This document shows, piece by piece, positions 27,306 through 35,728 of a DNA stretch of 64,000 nucleotides. Under the pieces are notes generated by a model. That model ran no database searches and had not been told where the DNA came from. It saw only the letters and a list, made by a program, of their open reading frames with translations. Source of the stretch: an uncultured Verrucomicrobiales bacterium (lineage in GTDB: Bacteria; Verrucomicrobiota; Verrucomicrobiia; Verrucomicrobiales; Akkermansiaceae); NCBI GenBank assembly GCA_937934595.1, contig CALGZA010000019.1, forward strand, positions 1 to 64,000, written 5' to 3'. The stretch's first letter is position 1, and every line of letters starts with the position of its first letter. Position numbers and translations under genes: made by a program.

Positions 27306-29072
27306 TCATGTAACGCACCTCTCCCACCCCCGCGCCATCTTCCGCCCCCTAAAACACTCTCGCTCATTCCCTATAAAAAAGATCAACCCAACAGAAAAAA
27401 ACAAAAAACCTAAACCCACATACATCCAGCTAGCACCAGTCACCCCTGGCTCCAAAACACTAAATTCAACATCACTAGGATCATAATACACCTCCACCAA
27501 GCGCTCCACAGGATAGCGCTCCACCACCTTAGCCGCCCTCTCCCGGCTTCCTGAATTCAATTCACTAACCGCCACACTATCTCCCTTATAGCTCCTGTCA
27601 TCCACTACATAACGATAAGTAACGTCCACACCATAAGAGACATCATCTCCGCTATTATCTACAGAAACCTCACTAGCCAAAACCACTCCCTCAACACTAG
27701 GCCAAAACTCACTCTCTTTCGCCTTAACAAGTTCAAACACCCCATTAACAAATAAAAACAACCCCAACAACATAAAGACTACTATAAATAAACGAAGAAA
27801 CCACAAAACCCCCTTCATATCACTAAAATCAAACACAGAATCATATACCAGCACATCACCCGGTTCATAACGATCAGCATCCACTTCCTCCTCCATAGAA
27901 CTCGCTCCGTCTAACATCGAATCATCACCATACGCACCATCCCTCAGCTCATCATCAAAAGAATAATCCACAGGTTTCAACCACTTTTTTATCACATAAC
28001 TTACCACCTCCATCACCCCCTCTTCAGCCCACCTAAAGATCTTCAGCGTTGTATCCGCCCCTCTCAACTGCACAGAATAACGCGCAGAACCGTAGCTGGA
28101 ACCACTAGAATCAACATACAGATTCCTAAGTGCTGATCGATCATACTTCTCTACCCTCTTTATCTCGCCACTTCTCCACCTCTCATTAGTCAACGTATTC
28201 TCACTAAAAATATACCTCTCCAGAACGCCCAGCTTCCTAACACCCATAATAAAAAGCACTAAACCTCCCAAGGCAATAATTCCACCCACAACCAACAGCA
28301 TAATATCCCCCCCATTAAAATCGCAACCTGCCCACCAAAGCCCCAACCCAAACAGCAACAGAAATAAACTAATTAATATCTGCTGAACCCCCAGCCTAGT
28401 CCTATTTTTTTCTATCACATAACCCTTCGCAGAAACCTCATCACCACTAATACGAATCACCCTAACACCCTGCTTTTTAAAAAAACGTTCTAACACACCC
28501 GCGTCATTCTCACTAAAATAAAACCCGTCCATCGCATCATAACAAGGCAAACCTCCCTGCCCAGACAAACTACTCAGCATCTCACTAGCTAACCACCTCA
28601 AATCAGCCTCCTCATGGCCATAACCAAAGTTAATCCGCGTCTTATCAAGCCCCTCCACCACTATACCATAATCAGGCTTATCATTAGTCTCTGATGACGA
28701 ATATAATCCTATCCTCATAACCTCATCTTCCGCAAAAGAACTAATAAAACCCTTATTGAACAACTCTCTCACCACCTCCACCCCACCTCCGCGTATCCTC
28801 ACCTTATACTGAGTATAGCGGCGCTTAATGCCAAAAAATAATAACCCAACACCAAGCATAAAAAGCACCCCTATACCAAAAACAACCATCACCGAAACCC
28901 ATGACATTGAAAAATCAACTATTCCAATAACAACAGCAAGAACTACTAACAAACATAAAACCGCACCCACTATCATCCCACCCCCCAAGCCACATCGTGC
29001 AGGTAATATAAATTCACTACCACCCGCTACTACACCTACCTTAACCCTACTTCTCACATCTTTCTCAAACAT
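27306..29072 (-). CDS. Membrane protein with C-terminal DUF3592 domain
   Basis: 588 residues with hydrophobic pairs near 28-75, 230-275, 425-455 and 555-575. The last 150 residues match DUF3592: WPSVEGVVLASEVSV, then DVTYRYVVDDRSYKGDSV, then RYPVERLVEVYYDPSDVEF, and a final membrane segment. The first half contains two related blocks, each a membrane-segment pair followed by a beta-rich soluble part (VRVIRISGDEVSAKGY; YIFSENTLTNERW), like PH-type domains of membrane proteins. Function unknown. It stands alone, convergent with mfd (22 bp between stops). Confidence 0.72.
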   Translation of the reverse strand: MFEKDVRSRVKVGVVAGGSEFILPARCGLGGGMIVGAVLCLLVVLAVVIGIVDFSMSWVSVMVVFGIGVLFMLGVGLLFFGIKRRYTQYKVRIRGGGVEVVRELFNKGFISSFAEDEVMRIGLYSSSETNDKPDYGIVVEGLDKTRINFGYGHEEADLRWLASEMLSSLSGQGGLPCYDAMDGFYFSENDAGVLERFFKKQGVRVIRISGDEVSAKGYVIEKNRTRLGVQQILISLFLLLFGLGLWWAGCDFNGGDIMLLVVGGIIALGGLVLFIMGVRKLGVLERYIFSENTLTNERWRSGEIKRVEKYDRSALRNLYVDSSGSSYGSARYSVQLRGADTTLKIFRWAEEGVMEVVSYVIKKWLKPVDYSFDDELRDGAYGDDSMLDGASSMEEEVDADRYEPGDVLVYDSVFDFSDMKGVLWFLRLFIVVFMLLGLFLFVNGVFELVKAKESEFWPSVEGVVLASEVSVDNSGDDVSYGVDVTYRYVVDDRSYKGDSVAVSELNSGSRERAAKVVERYPVERLVEVYYDPSDVEFSVLEPGVTGASWMYVGLGFLFFSVGLIFFIGNERECFRGRKMARGWERCVT

Positions 29073-29240
29073 AACCCAAACACCCTTAATCTAACCAAGA
29101 AAATTGTCATCAAAAAAACAATTCATACACGCCTGATATAGATCCTACCCAGTTAGTAGACGCATGAAAATAACCACAATCACCAACCCCTCATTGAAAC
29201 CCAAGAGAATAAGTGCCACCACCCCCAACATAACAAACCA

Positions 29241-29831
29241 TCACCTCCCCTTCTTCTTCAGCTTAGACTTCTTATTCTGGAGAGGTTTAGATCGTGGCCC
29301 ACTTTTACGCTGCTTGTTCCTCGTAGAAACCTTTAACGCATGCTTCGCATACACAAATCCTTCTGCCACAGCCCTCGGAAAACGAACCTCTATCAACTCC
29401 TCCAAACTCTCTAACAACTTATTCCCCTTGGGATTCACAAAACTAAAAACCCTCTCCATTGACGGAGTAAGCACCTGTTCCTCATAATCCTTTATAAGCT
29501 CAGGAAAATCCACATTAATAATCGTCTTCACTCCACTAATATCTAGATTACGCGCGCTAGCCTCCGTTACCACCAGATAGCTTAACCGGCCAGCAACATG
29601 CTCTTCCAATGCAGCCTCCCTAGCCGTAACCTTCTTCTTCCCATGTATAGAATCAACATGAAACCCAGACTGACTCAGCGCAGTCGTCAGCGTATGAACC
29701 TCATCAGTCATTCGTAAATAAATCATCGCTGATCCCATACTCGCATCATGAACAATAAGATGCTTTAGAAGCTCAAGCTTCTCATGATTATATACCTCGT
29801 AAATCGCCTGCTCTGTAGTTTTCCCTGACAT
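29241..29831 (-). CDS. Stand-alone DEAD-box helicase C-terminal (RecA2) domain protein
   Basis: 196 residues that match only the second RecA-like domain of DEAD-box RNA helicases: MIYLRMTDEVHTLTTALSQ (motif IV), DSIHGKK (Ia-like turn), VVTEASARNLDISGVKTIIN (motif V). The arginine-finger motif VI (HRIGRTGR) is replaced by DYEEQVLTPS, and the whole first domain with Walker A and DEAD motifs is missing. The C-terminal 35 residues are very basic (KQRKSGPRSKPLQNKKSKLK), fit for RNA binding. The upstream gene glnD starts 2.8 kb away and ends only 15 bp before this start, so it is not a truncated remnant of a nearby full helicase. Without motif VI it should not be an ATPase; an RNA-binding or partner role is inferred. 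Confidence 0.75.
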   Translation of the reverse strand: MSGKTTEQAIYEVYNHEKLELLKHLIVHDASMGSAMIYLRMTDEVHTLTTALSQSGFHVDSIHGKKKVTAREAALEEHVAGRLSYLVVTEASARNLDISGVKTIINVDFPELIKDYEEQVLTPSMERVFSFVNPKGNKLLESLEELIEVRFPRAVAEGFVYAKHALKVSTRNKQRKSGPRSKPLQNKKSKLKKKGR

Positions 29832-29846
29832 AATAATAACTCTTTT

Positions 29847-32609
29847 TTAAACTAATAACTCCGAAATCATCCCCTCTAACCTAGATAGTAACTCCTCATC
29901 CTCCACCTTCCCCCCATCAGGAGAACTCACATAAATCGTATCTATTGCAGCACCCTTCTCAGTACATATACGCGCATGAACAGTCTGCAACCCACACCTA
30001 CCTATTGCCAGAAAAACATCATGTAACAACCCTATCCTATCCTGAGCCTGAATTTCAATAGCCGTATAATGTATACTCAAATGATTATTCGTATACGCTC
30101 TAACAGGAAATGGAATACCACCCTCAGCCCTATCCTTCCGTAAATAGTTCTTCTTCTTCCGTAAATACAAAGCCGGATCATAATCCTCCTGAAGGACAAG
30201 CTTCTTCACCTTCTCCCCTACCCTACGCTTCACACTAGCATCAGTTACAGGCTTATGATCCACCGTGCAAACCTGGAAAAGATCACACGCCACATCATCA
30301 GTCCTAGTATACACATCAGCAGCTATAATATTCAACTCTTCAGAAGCCAAAGCACAGCAAAACTTCTCTAACAAAAGAGGCGCATTCCAACACGTTACCA
30401 CTATCTCAGTATACGCCCTATCAGAACGAGATATCCAACGTACATCTGCAGACCTCCCATCACCCACCTTACCATCAGCTTCAAAAAACTTAGCCACCGA
30501 CCTCACATGCTTCGCTATATTTACGGGCTCCCTAAATCGAAAATACCGCATCGGCATCGTCTTAAAGTGAACTTCTAACTGATCATGGTACTTAGCATCA
30601 AGACAACCTCGTGTCACCTTAAGTAAAGCCACCTTCTCCTCATCCAATGAAGCATTATAACTCTCCTTCCCATTCCTCAAAAATTCAGCTGTAGAATGAT
30701 ACAGCTGCAACATCAAAGACTCCTTCCATGGAGACCAAGCCTCCTCATTCGTCCCGTTTGAGTCCACATAAGTAAACAAAAATAACATACTAAGGCGCCG
30801 ACGCGAACCCATAATATTTGCGAACTCCTCTATAACAGCAGGATCATCCAGATTCCTATTCGTCGCATAACGCCAAAACGTTAAATGATGATCTACCAAA
30901 AATGTAATTAATGACCTTCGCCCACCATGAATCCTCATGCGGGTACAAACCTTAGACGTCAACAAAGCAGAACCATCAGTATGCTCACGCACATTCTCAG
31001 CTCGTCCAGTATCATGCATAATCAACGCCAAATACAACGCATAAGGATCCGCCATCTTCATCAAAATATCACGGTATATACCTCGCTCCCTTGTATCATT
31101 ATCAACCAACATATCTAACTGATCAATGCACCGCAGCGTATGCTCATCAGCTGTATACCTATGAAAAAATTCATGCTGCACCAAACAATCCAAAGCCCCA
31201 AACTCAGGCAAATAAGCACCCAGAACCCCCACGCGGTGCATCATCCTTAACGTCCTCGCCACGTCACCCTTTCGCTCCAACATTGCACGGAATGTCTCCC
31301 TGTTAGATTTCGACTGCCTAAAAGACGTATCAATTAATCCCAAATTCGCCTTAAATAACTTCCTAATCTGCGGACTCAAACCCAACTCCCTGATCTGACA
31401 ATGCTGAAAAGCACTCATCATCAAATGAGGATTATCACTAAACACCTTACTATTCTGTGGATAAATCAACCCACCCCTCGCAATAAAACCATCAAAAACC
31501 TCACGCTTTTTCCGAGGTGAAAACAACCGTAACCAACCAGACCTCTCCTTCTGAACGACCTCTAACTGGAAAATCTCCATCAAAGAAGAAGCATGCCGAT
31601 ACACATTCCTCGTATGCGTATAATAATCTTTCATGAAGGCCTCACAACGCCTCAATATACTCTCCTGAGGATACTTAAAATTCGTAGCCACCACCCCCTG
31701 CAACCTCAACGTCAAAATATCCGTATTAGAATCATTATAATAATGAAGCTCATTCCTCACCCGATGCAAAAAATCATATCCAGCCACCAAATCTTTATAA
31801 GCCTTCTTAGTCAGAATCTTCTCATCCACTAAAGCCTGAAGATCAGACACCCCACGCTTCGCACGTGCCACCCACAAAATATTCTGATAATCCCTCAGAC
31901 CACCACAACTCTCCTTCACATGTGGCTCCTGTAGAAACACCGTATGCGAATACTTCTGATGTCGTGAACTTATATCCTGTGTCCTCAAATCCAAAAAAGC
32001 CTGCTCATCTCGCCTCAAACAGTCCACCTCAAACTTCTCCACAAAACTACCAAACAAATCCACATCACCTGCCAGTAACCGTGCATCCATCATCGCCGTC
32101 TTCGACTGCTGCTCATCCTTCGCCTCCTTAATACACTCAGCTATCGAGCGTGTCGCATGCCCCACCTTAAACCCCGTATCCCATAACAAATACAAAATAT
32201 TCTGCATCAGAATAGAAGCCCCACTATCTTTACCCACAGACTGCGAAGCCACAGGCAGCAAAAACAAAATATCCAAATCAGAACCAGGATTCAACTGCGC
32301 CCTCCCATATCCCCCAACCGCCACAAGACTCAATCCCACACCATCACCAGCAACCTCCAACTTTTCAGACTCATAAGAAAACGCCGCCTGTAACAAAACA
32401 TCAATCAATGACGCCCTATAACCAGCTACCACTAAACCTCCCTCTCCAGACTCATGCAGAGACCTTATCCTTGAACCCTCAGCACTTATAAACGCCTTAA
32501 TCCCATCCGTCCTCGCCTGCCTAGACTCAGAAGTCAGCGCATCAGCACCTAATAAAGGGCCTAGCTCTGACTCCACTCGGTCACGAACTGATTCTAAATA
32601 ACCTGCCAT
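29847..32609 (-). CDS. glnD: Bifunctional uridylyltransferase/uridylyl-removing enzyme GlnD
   Basis: About 920 residues. GlnD senses glutamine and modifies the PII protein. Domains: nucleotidyltransferase with GGYGRAQLNPGSDLDILFLL near residue 105, a PII-uridylyl-transferase helical region, an HD domain with LALIMHDTGRAENVREHTDG near 520, and two C-terminal ACT domains (near 745, LLEKFCCALASEELNIIAAD, and near 855, QDRIGLLHDVFLAIGRCGL). The longest frame starts at 32681 inside purB; the ATG at 32609 (MAGYLESVRDRV) gives a normal N-terminus and a 13-bp gap after purB. The lone helicase-C gene follows 15 bp downstream. Confidence 0.93.
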   Translation of the reverse strand: MAGYLESVRDRVESELGPLLGADALTSESRQARTDGIKAFISAEGSRIRSLHESGEGGLVVAGYRASLIDVLLQAAFSYESEKLEVAGDGVGLSLVAVGGYGRAQLNPGSDLDILFLLPVASQSVGKDSGASILMQNILYLLWDTGFKVGHATRSIAECIKEAKDEQQSKTAMMDARLLAGDVDLFGSFVEKFEVDCLRRDEQAFLDLRTQDISSRHQKYSHTVFLQEPHVKESCGGLRDYQNILWVARAKRGVSDLQALVDEKILTKKAYKDLVAGYDFLHRVRNELHYYNDSNTDILTLRLQGVVATNFKYPQESILRRCEAFMKDYYTHTRNVYRHASSLMEIFQLEVVQKERSGWLRLFSPRKKREVFDGFIARGGLIYPQNSKVFSDNPHLMMSAFQHCQIRELGLSPQIRKLFKANLGLIDTSFRQSKSNRETFRAMLERKGDVARTLRMMHRVGVLGAYLPEFGALDCLVQHEFFHRYTADEHTLRCIDQLDMLVDNDTRERGIYRDILMKMADPYALYLALIMHDTGRAENVREHTDGSALLTSKVCTRMRIHGGRRSLITFLVDHHLTFWRYATNRNLDDPAVIEEFANIMGSRRRLSMLFLFTYVDSNGTNEEAWSPWKESLMLQLYHSTAEFLRNGKESYNASLDEEKVALLKVTRGCLDAKYHDQLEVHFKTMPMRYFRFREPVNIAKHVRSVAKFFEADGKVGDGRSADVRWISRSDRAYTEIVVTCWNAPLLLEKFCCALASEELNIIAADVYTRTDDVACDLFQVCTVDHKPVTDASVKRRVGEKVKKLVLQEDYDPALYLRKKKNYLRKDRAEGGIPFPVRAYTNNHLSIHYTAIEIQAQDRIGLLHDVFLAIGRCGLQTVHARICTEKGAAIDTIYVSSPDGGKVEDEELLSRLEGMISELLV

Positions 32610-32622
32610 CTCTATCGAAAAA

Positions 32623-34047
32623 CTACAGAATAGAACCAGGTGAATAACTCGCCGCATCAGGGTTCGCCACACAAATCTCACTCACCCTTGAAGAAAAAGC
32701 ACTCACCTGAATACGTGCTGTACCAGCATTCTCCTTACCCTCATCCATCAAGGCCGTTAGCTGTGCTCCATCCAGAGGAATCCTCTCATCAGACGCCAAA
32801 CGCTCCAGTAAATTATTCTCATGTGTCACACCAGAACGCAGATCATCAACAGTAGCAACCGCATTCTCTTTAATCGCCTTATGCGCAGCCTCCCTACCTA
32901 CCCCTGACTTCACAGCCTCCATCATAATCGTAGTCGTCATCAAAAATGGCAAATAACGCCCATTCTCAGCCTCTATCACCGCAGGATAAGCATCCATCTG
33001 ACTCAAAATAGTCAAAAACGTCTCAAACATCCCATCACACGCATAAAACGCATCAGGCAGCATCACACGGCGAACCACAGAACATGAAACATCACCCTCA
33101 TTCCACTGATCACCAGCAAGACCCATCGCCATATTCAAATAACCCTTCAATAAAGTCTGGAACCCATTCACTCGCTCACATGACCTAGAATTCATCTTAT
33201 GCGGCATAGCACTAGAACCAGTCTGACCCTTAGCAAACCCCTCAGAAGCAGTCTCATTTCCAGCCATCAAACGTAACGTCCTACTCATCGAGGACGGCCC
33301 AGCCGCCAAATCCGTTAAAACTGAAATAGTACGGAAATCTAATGATCGCGGATATACCTGACCCACATTAGAATAAACCTCAGGAATACCAAGATGCCTA
33401 CATATCTTCTCCTCAAGAGCAGAAACCTTTTCCAAATCACCATCAAACAGAGAAATCTGATCCATCTGCGTCCCCACAGCACCCTTCAGCCCCCTTACCG
33501 TATAACTCCCAATATGATGATTCAGTGAATCTAACGCACCCAACAGCTCCTCACCAAACATCGCCAATCGCTTGCCAAACGTTGTCGGCTGAGCCGCAAC
33601 ATTATGAGTCCTCCCAGTCACCACCAAATCCTGCCACTGCATCGCCCTATCACTCAACCTCGCCAAAGTTGCTATCGCCTTATCCCTTATGATCAACAAC
33701 GAACGGTAAACCTGTAACTGCTCCACATTCTCAGTAAGATCTCTCGAGGTCATCCCCTTATGAATATGCTGATAACCAGCCAGATCACAAAACTCCTCAA
33801 TCCGTGCCTTCACATCATGCCTCGTCACCCTCTCACGCTCCATGATAGAACTCAGATTCACCTCATCTTTCACACCCTCATAAGCAGCAATAGCCTCCTC
33901 AGGTATATCCAGCCCCAGATCTCGCTGCGCCTTCATCACAGAAATCCAAAATTCACGTTCTAAAACAATGCGGCCCTCAGCGGACCAAATATTAGCGATA
34001 GCTGCAGATGCATAGCGCTCTGCAAGGACATTAGGTATAGCAGTCAT
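32623..34047 (-). CDS. purB: Adenylosuccinate lyase PurB
   Basis: 474 residues. Catalyses two fumarate-releasing steps: SAICAR to AICAR and adenylosuccinate to AMP. The fumarase/aspartase signature GSSAMPHKMNSRSCERV lies near 270; MTSRDLTENVEQLQVYRS near 99 and TVRGLKGAVGTQ near 185 are further family blocks. Cytoplasmic, homotetramer in known members. First gene of a probable purB-glnD-helicase-C transcript, divergent from the Ppx/GppA-like gene. Confidence 0.95.
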   Translation of the reverse strand: MTAIPNVLAERYASAAIANIWSAEGRIVLEREFWISVMKAQRDLGLDIPEEAIAAYEGVKDEVNLSSIMERERVTRHDVKARIEEFCDLAGYQHIHKGMTSRDLTENVEQLQVYRSLLIIRDKAIATLARLSDRAMQWQDLVVTGRTHNVAAQPTTFGKRLAMFGEELLGALDSLNHHIGSYTVRGLKGAVGTQMDQISLFDGDLEKVSALEEKICRHLGIPEVYSNVGQVYPRSLDFRTISVLTDLAAGPSSMSRTLRLMAGNETASEGFAKGQTGSSAMPHKMNSRSCERVNGFQTLLKGYLNMAMGLAGDQWNEGDVSCSVVRRVMLPDAFYACDGMFETFLTILSQMDAYPAVIEAENGRYLPFLMTTTIMMEAVKSGVGREAAHKAIKENAVATVDDLRSGVTHENNLLERLASDERIPLDGAQLTALMDEGKENAGTARIQVSAFSSRVSEICVANPDAASYSPGSIL

Positions 34048-34152
34048 GAACCGCAGTGTGTAGCTGACTCACCATTTTTACAAGGCATTTTACGCACCCC
34101 CATAAGCCACCCACATACCCAGAAATCCAAACACATTGTTACATTTCTTTTG

Positions 34153-34181
34153 TTGTCATGAAGAACAAATAAAAGTATACA
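34153..34181 (+). promoter_or_regulatory. Strong putative promoter of the Ppx-like/ppk1 genes
   Basis: TTGTCA (34153-34158), a 17-bp spacer and TATACA (34176-34181) match the sigma-70 consensus closely. Transcription should begin near 34188, only about 4 nt before the ATG at 34192, so the mRNA would be nearly leaderless. Confidence 0.5.
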
Positions 34182-34191
34182 TCCATACTCC

Positions 34192-35724
34192 ATGGAACCT
34201 CTACTTAACAAACTAAAACTGAATGCAGCCATCCACATCGGCGCCAGTTCCATCTCCTTCCTCATAACCAATGAAGACGGTGAACAAATCGAATACCTAG
34301 AGAAATCCACATCACTCGCTCACGACATCTTCAGCAAACGTGAAATCTCCAAATCAACCATCAAAGACTGCGTATCAATACTAGCAGGATACAACGCCAT
34401 ACTCAAAGAACTCGGTATCAATCCTCAGCATCGAAACGTCCGTATCGTAACCACTAACATACTATCAGAAGCATCAAACAAAGACATCTTCATCAACCGC
34501 CTCCAAATAACCTGCGGAATCTCAGCAGAAGTCCTCGGTGACGGAGAAATGACACGCCTCATCTACATGAAAACCAGGCGCAGACTTCTCGAAGCACCAG
34601 AAATGATGGAGCACAACACCCTAGTTCTTCACGCAGGCCCAGGTAACACCCGCACACTATACTTCAAAAAAGGCAAAATCGAATCATACAAAAGCTACCG
34701 TATCGGAATCTACCGCGCAAAAGAAGAACTCCTCAACAGCTCATATGACGAAACAGATACCAACCAATTCCTATACAACCACATCAACAGCCAACTCGAC
34801 ACCCTCATCGCAGACTTCGCTGATCAAAATATCCAAGACATCATCTTCATCGGCTACGAACTCCAGCTCATTCAACCACACATCATAAACTCAAAAAAAA
34901 CGAACTGCACACTAACCAAAATTAAAAAAATTAGCGACTCCATCATCAACATGGATGAAGACGACGTCGTCTCTCACTTCAACGTAGACTACCACACCGC
35001 TGCAGCCATACCACCAGCCATCGCCATCAACACATCCATAGCAGTAGCCCTCGGCATACAAAAAATAACCATCCCAAGTAACGACTACGAAAAAGAACTC
35101 CTACAAGACATCCACCTATCCTACGAGTCATCCGCATCATTCACAGAAGAAGTCACAGCATCCGCATGGGCACTCGCACAAAAATGCAAAGTAAACAAAA
35201 AACACGCCAAACACGTCACATCAAACGCCACACTCATATTCAAAAACCTTCAAGAACTTCACCAACTAGACCCAAAAGCACTACTCATGCTCCAATGCGC
35301 AGCCATCCTTCACGAATGCGGTGGATTCATCTCAGACTCATCACACCACAAACACTCACAATACATCATCCAGCACAGTGACATCTTCGGTCTATCACAA
35401 ACGGACATCAAAATCATCGCCCTCATCGCCAGATACCACAGAAACTCACCACCAAAAGCCTCCCACCCCATCTACCGTGACCTAGATAATACTCAACAAA
35501 TCTACGTCTCAAAAATAGCCAGCCTACTCAGAATCGCAGACGCACTTGACCGTAACCACGCACAACTACCAAACAAAATCGAAATCAAACTCTCGCCCAG
35601 CTCACTCAACATCCACCTCCACGGCGTTACAGACGCTACCGTCGAACGCATCGCCATGAAATCAAAAGGTAACCTCTTTCAAAACATCTTCGGACTAGAC
35701 ATCCACATCATAGAAGAAATATAA
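34192..35724 (+). CDS. Ppx/GppA-like protein with altered phosphate-binding motifs and HD domain
   Basis: 510 residues with the layout of long exopolyphosphatases: two actin-like subdomains (about 1-300) and a C-terminal HD-type domain (AAILHECGGFI, IALIARYHRN, LLRIADALDRNH at about 365-460). The usual AIDIGSNS loop reads AIHIGASS, and the usual DIGGGS loop reads LHAGPGN, so both phosphate-binding acidic or glycine motifs are changed; the catalytic-Glu region is GDGEMTRLIY. Activity is therefore uncertain; a regulatory binding role is possible. It lies 4 bp upstream of ppk1, the pairing typical of ppx-ppk operons. Confidence 0.8.
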   Translation: MEPLLNKLKLNAAIHIGASSISFLITNEDGEQIEYLEKSTSLAHDIFSKREISKSTIKDCVSILAGYNAILKELGINPQHRNVRIVTTNILSEASNKDIFINRLQITCGISAEVLGDGEMTRLIYMKTRRRLLEAPEMMEHNTLVLHAGPGNTRTLYFKKGKIESYKSYRIGIYRAKEELLNSSYDETDTNQFLYNHINSQLDTLIADFADQNIQDIIFIGYELQLIQPHIINSKKTNCTLTKIKKISDSIINMDEDDVVSHFNVDYHTAAAIPPAIAINTSIAVALGIQKITIPSNDYEKELLQDIHLSYESSASFTEEVTASAWALAQKCKVNKKHAKHVTSNATLIFKNLQELHQLDPKALLMLQCAAILHECGGFISDSSHHKHSQYIIQHSDIFGLSQTDIKIIALIARYHRNSPPKASHPIYRDLDNTQQIYVSKIASLLRIADALDRNHAQLPNKIEIKLSPSSLNIHLHGVTDATVERIAMKSKGNLFQNIFGLDIHIIEEI

Positions 35725-35728
35725 TACC

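Noticed and set aside
34135-34160. Possible Pho box upstream of the Ppx-like/ppk1 genes (TTGTTACAT and TGTTGTCAT)
   Set aside because: The half-sites are 15 bp apart rather than the 11 bp expected, and one of them overlaps the -35 region of a good ordinary promoter.
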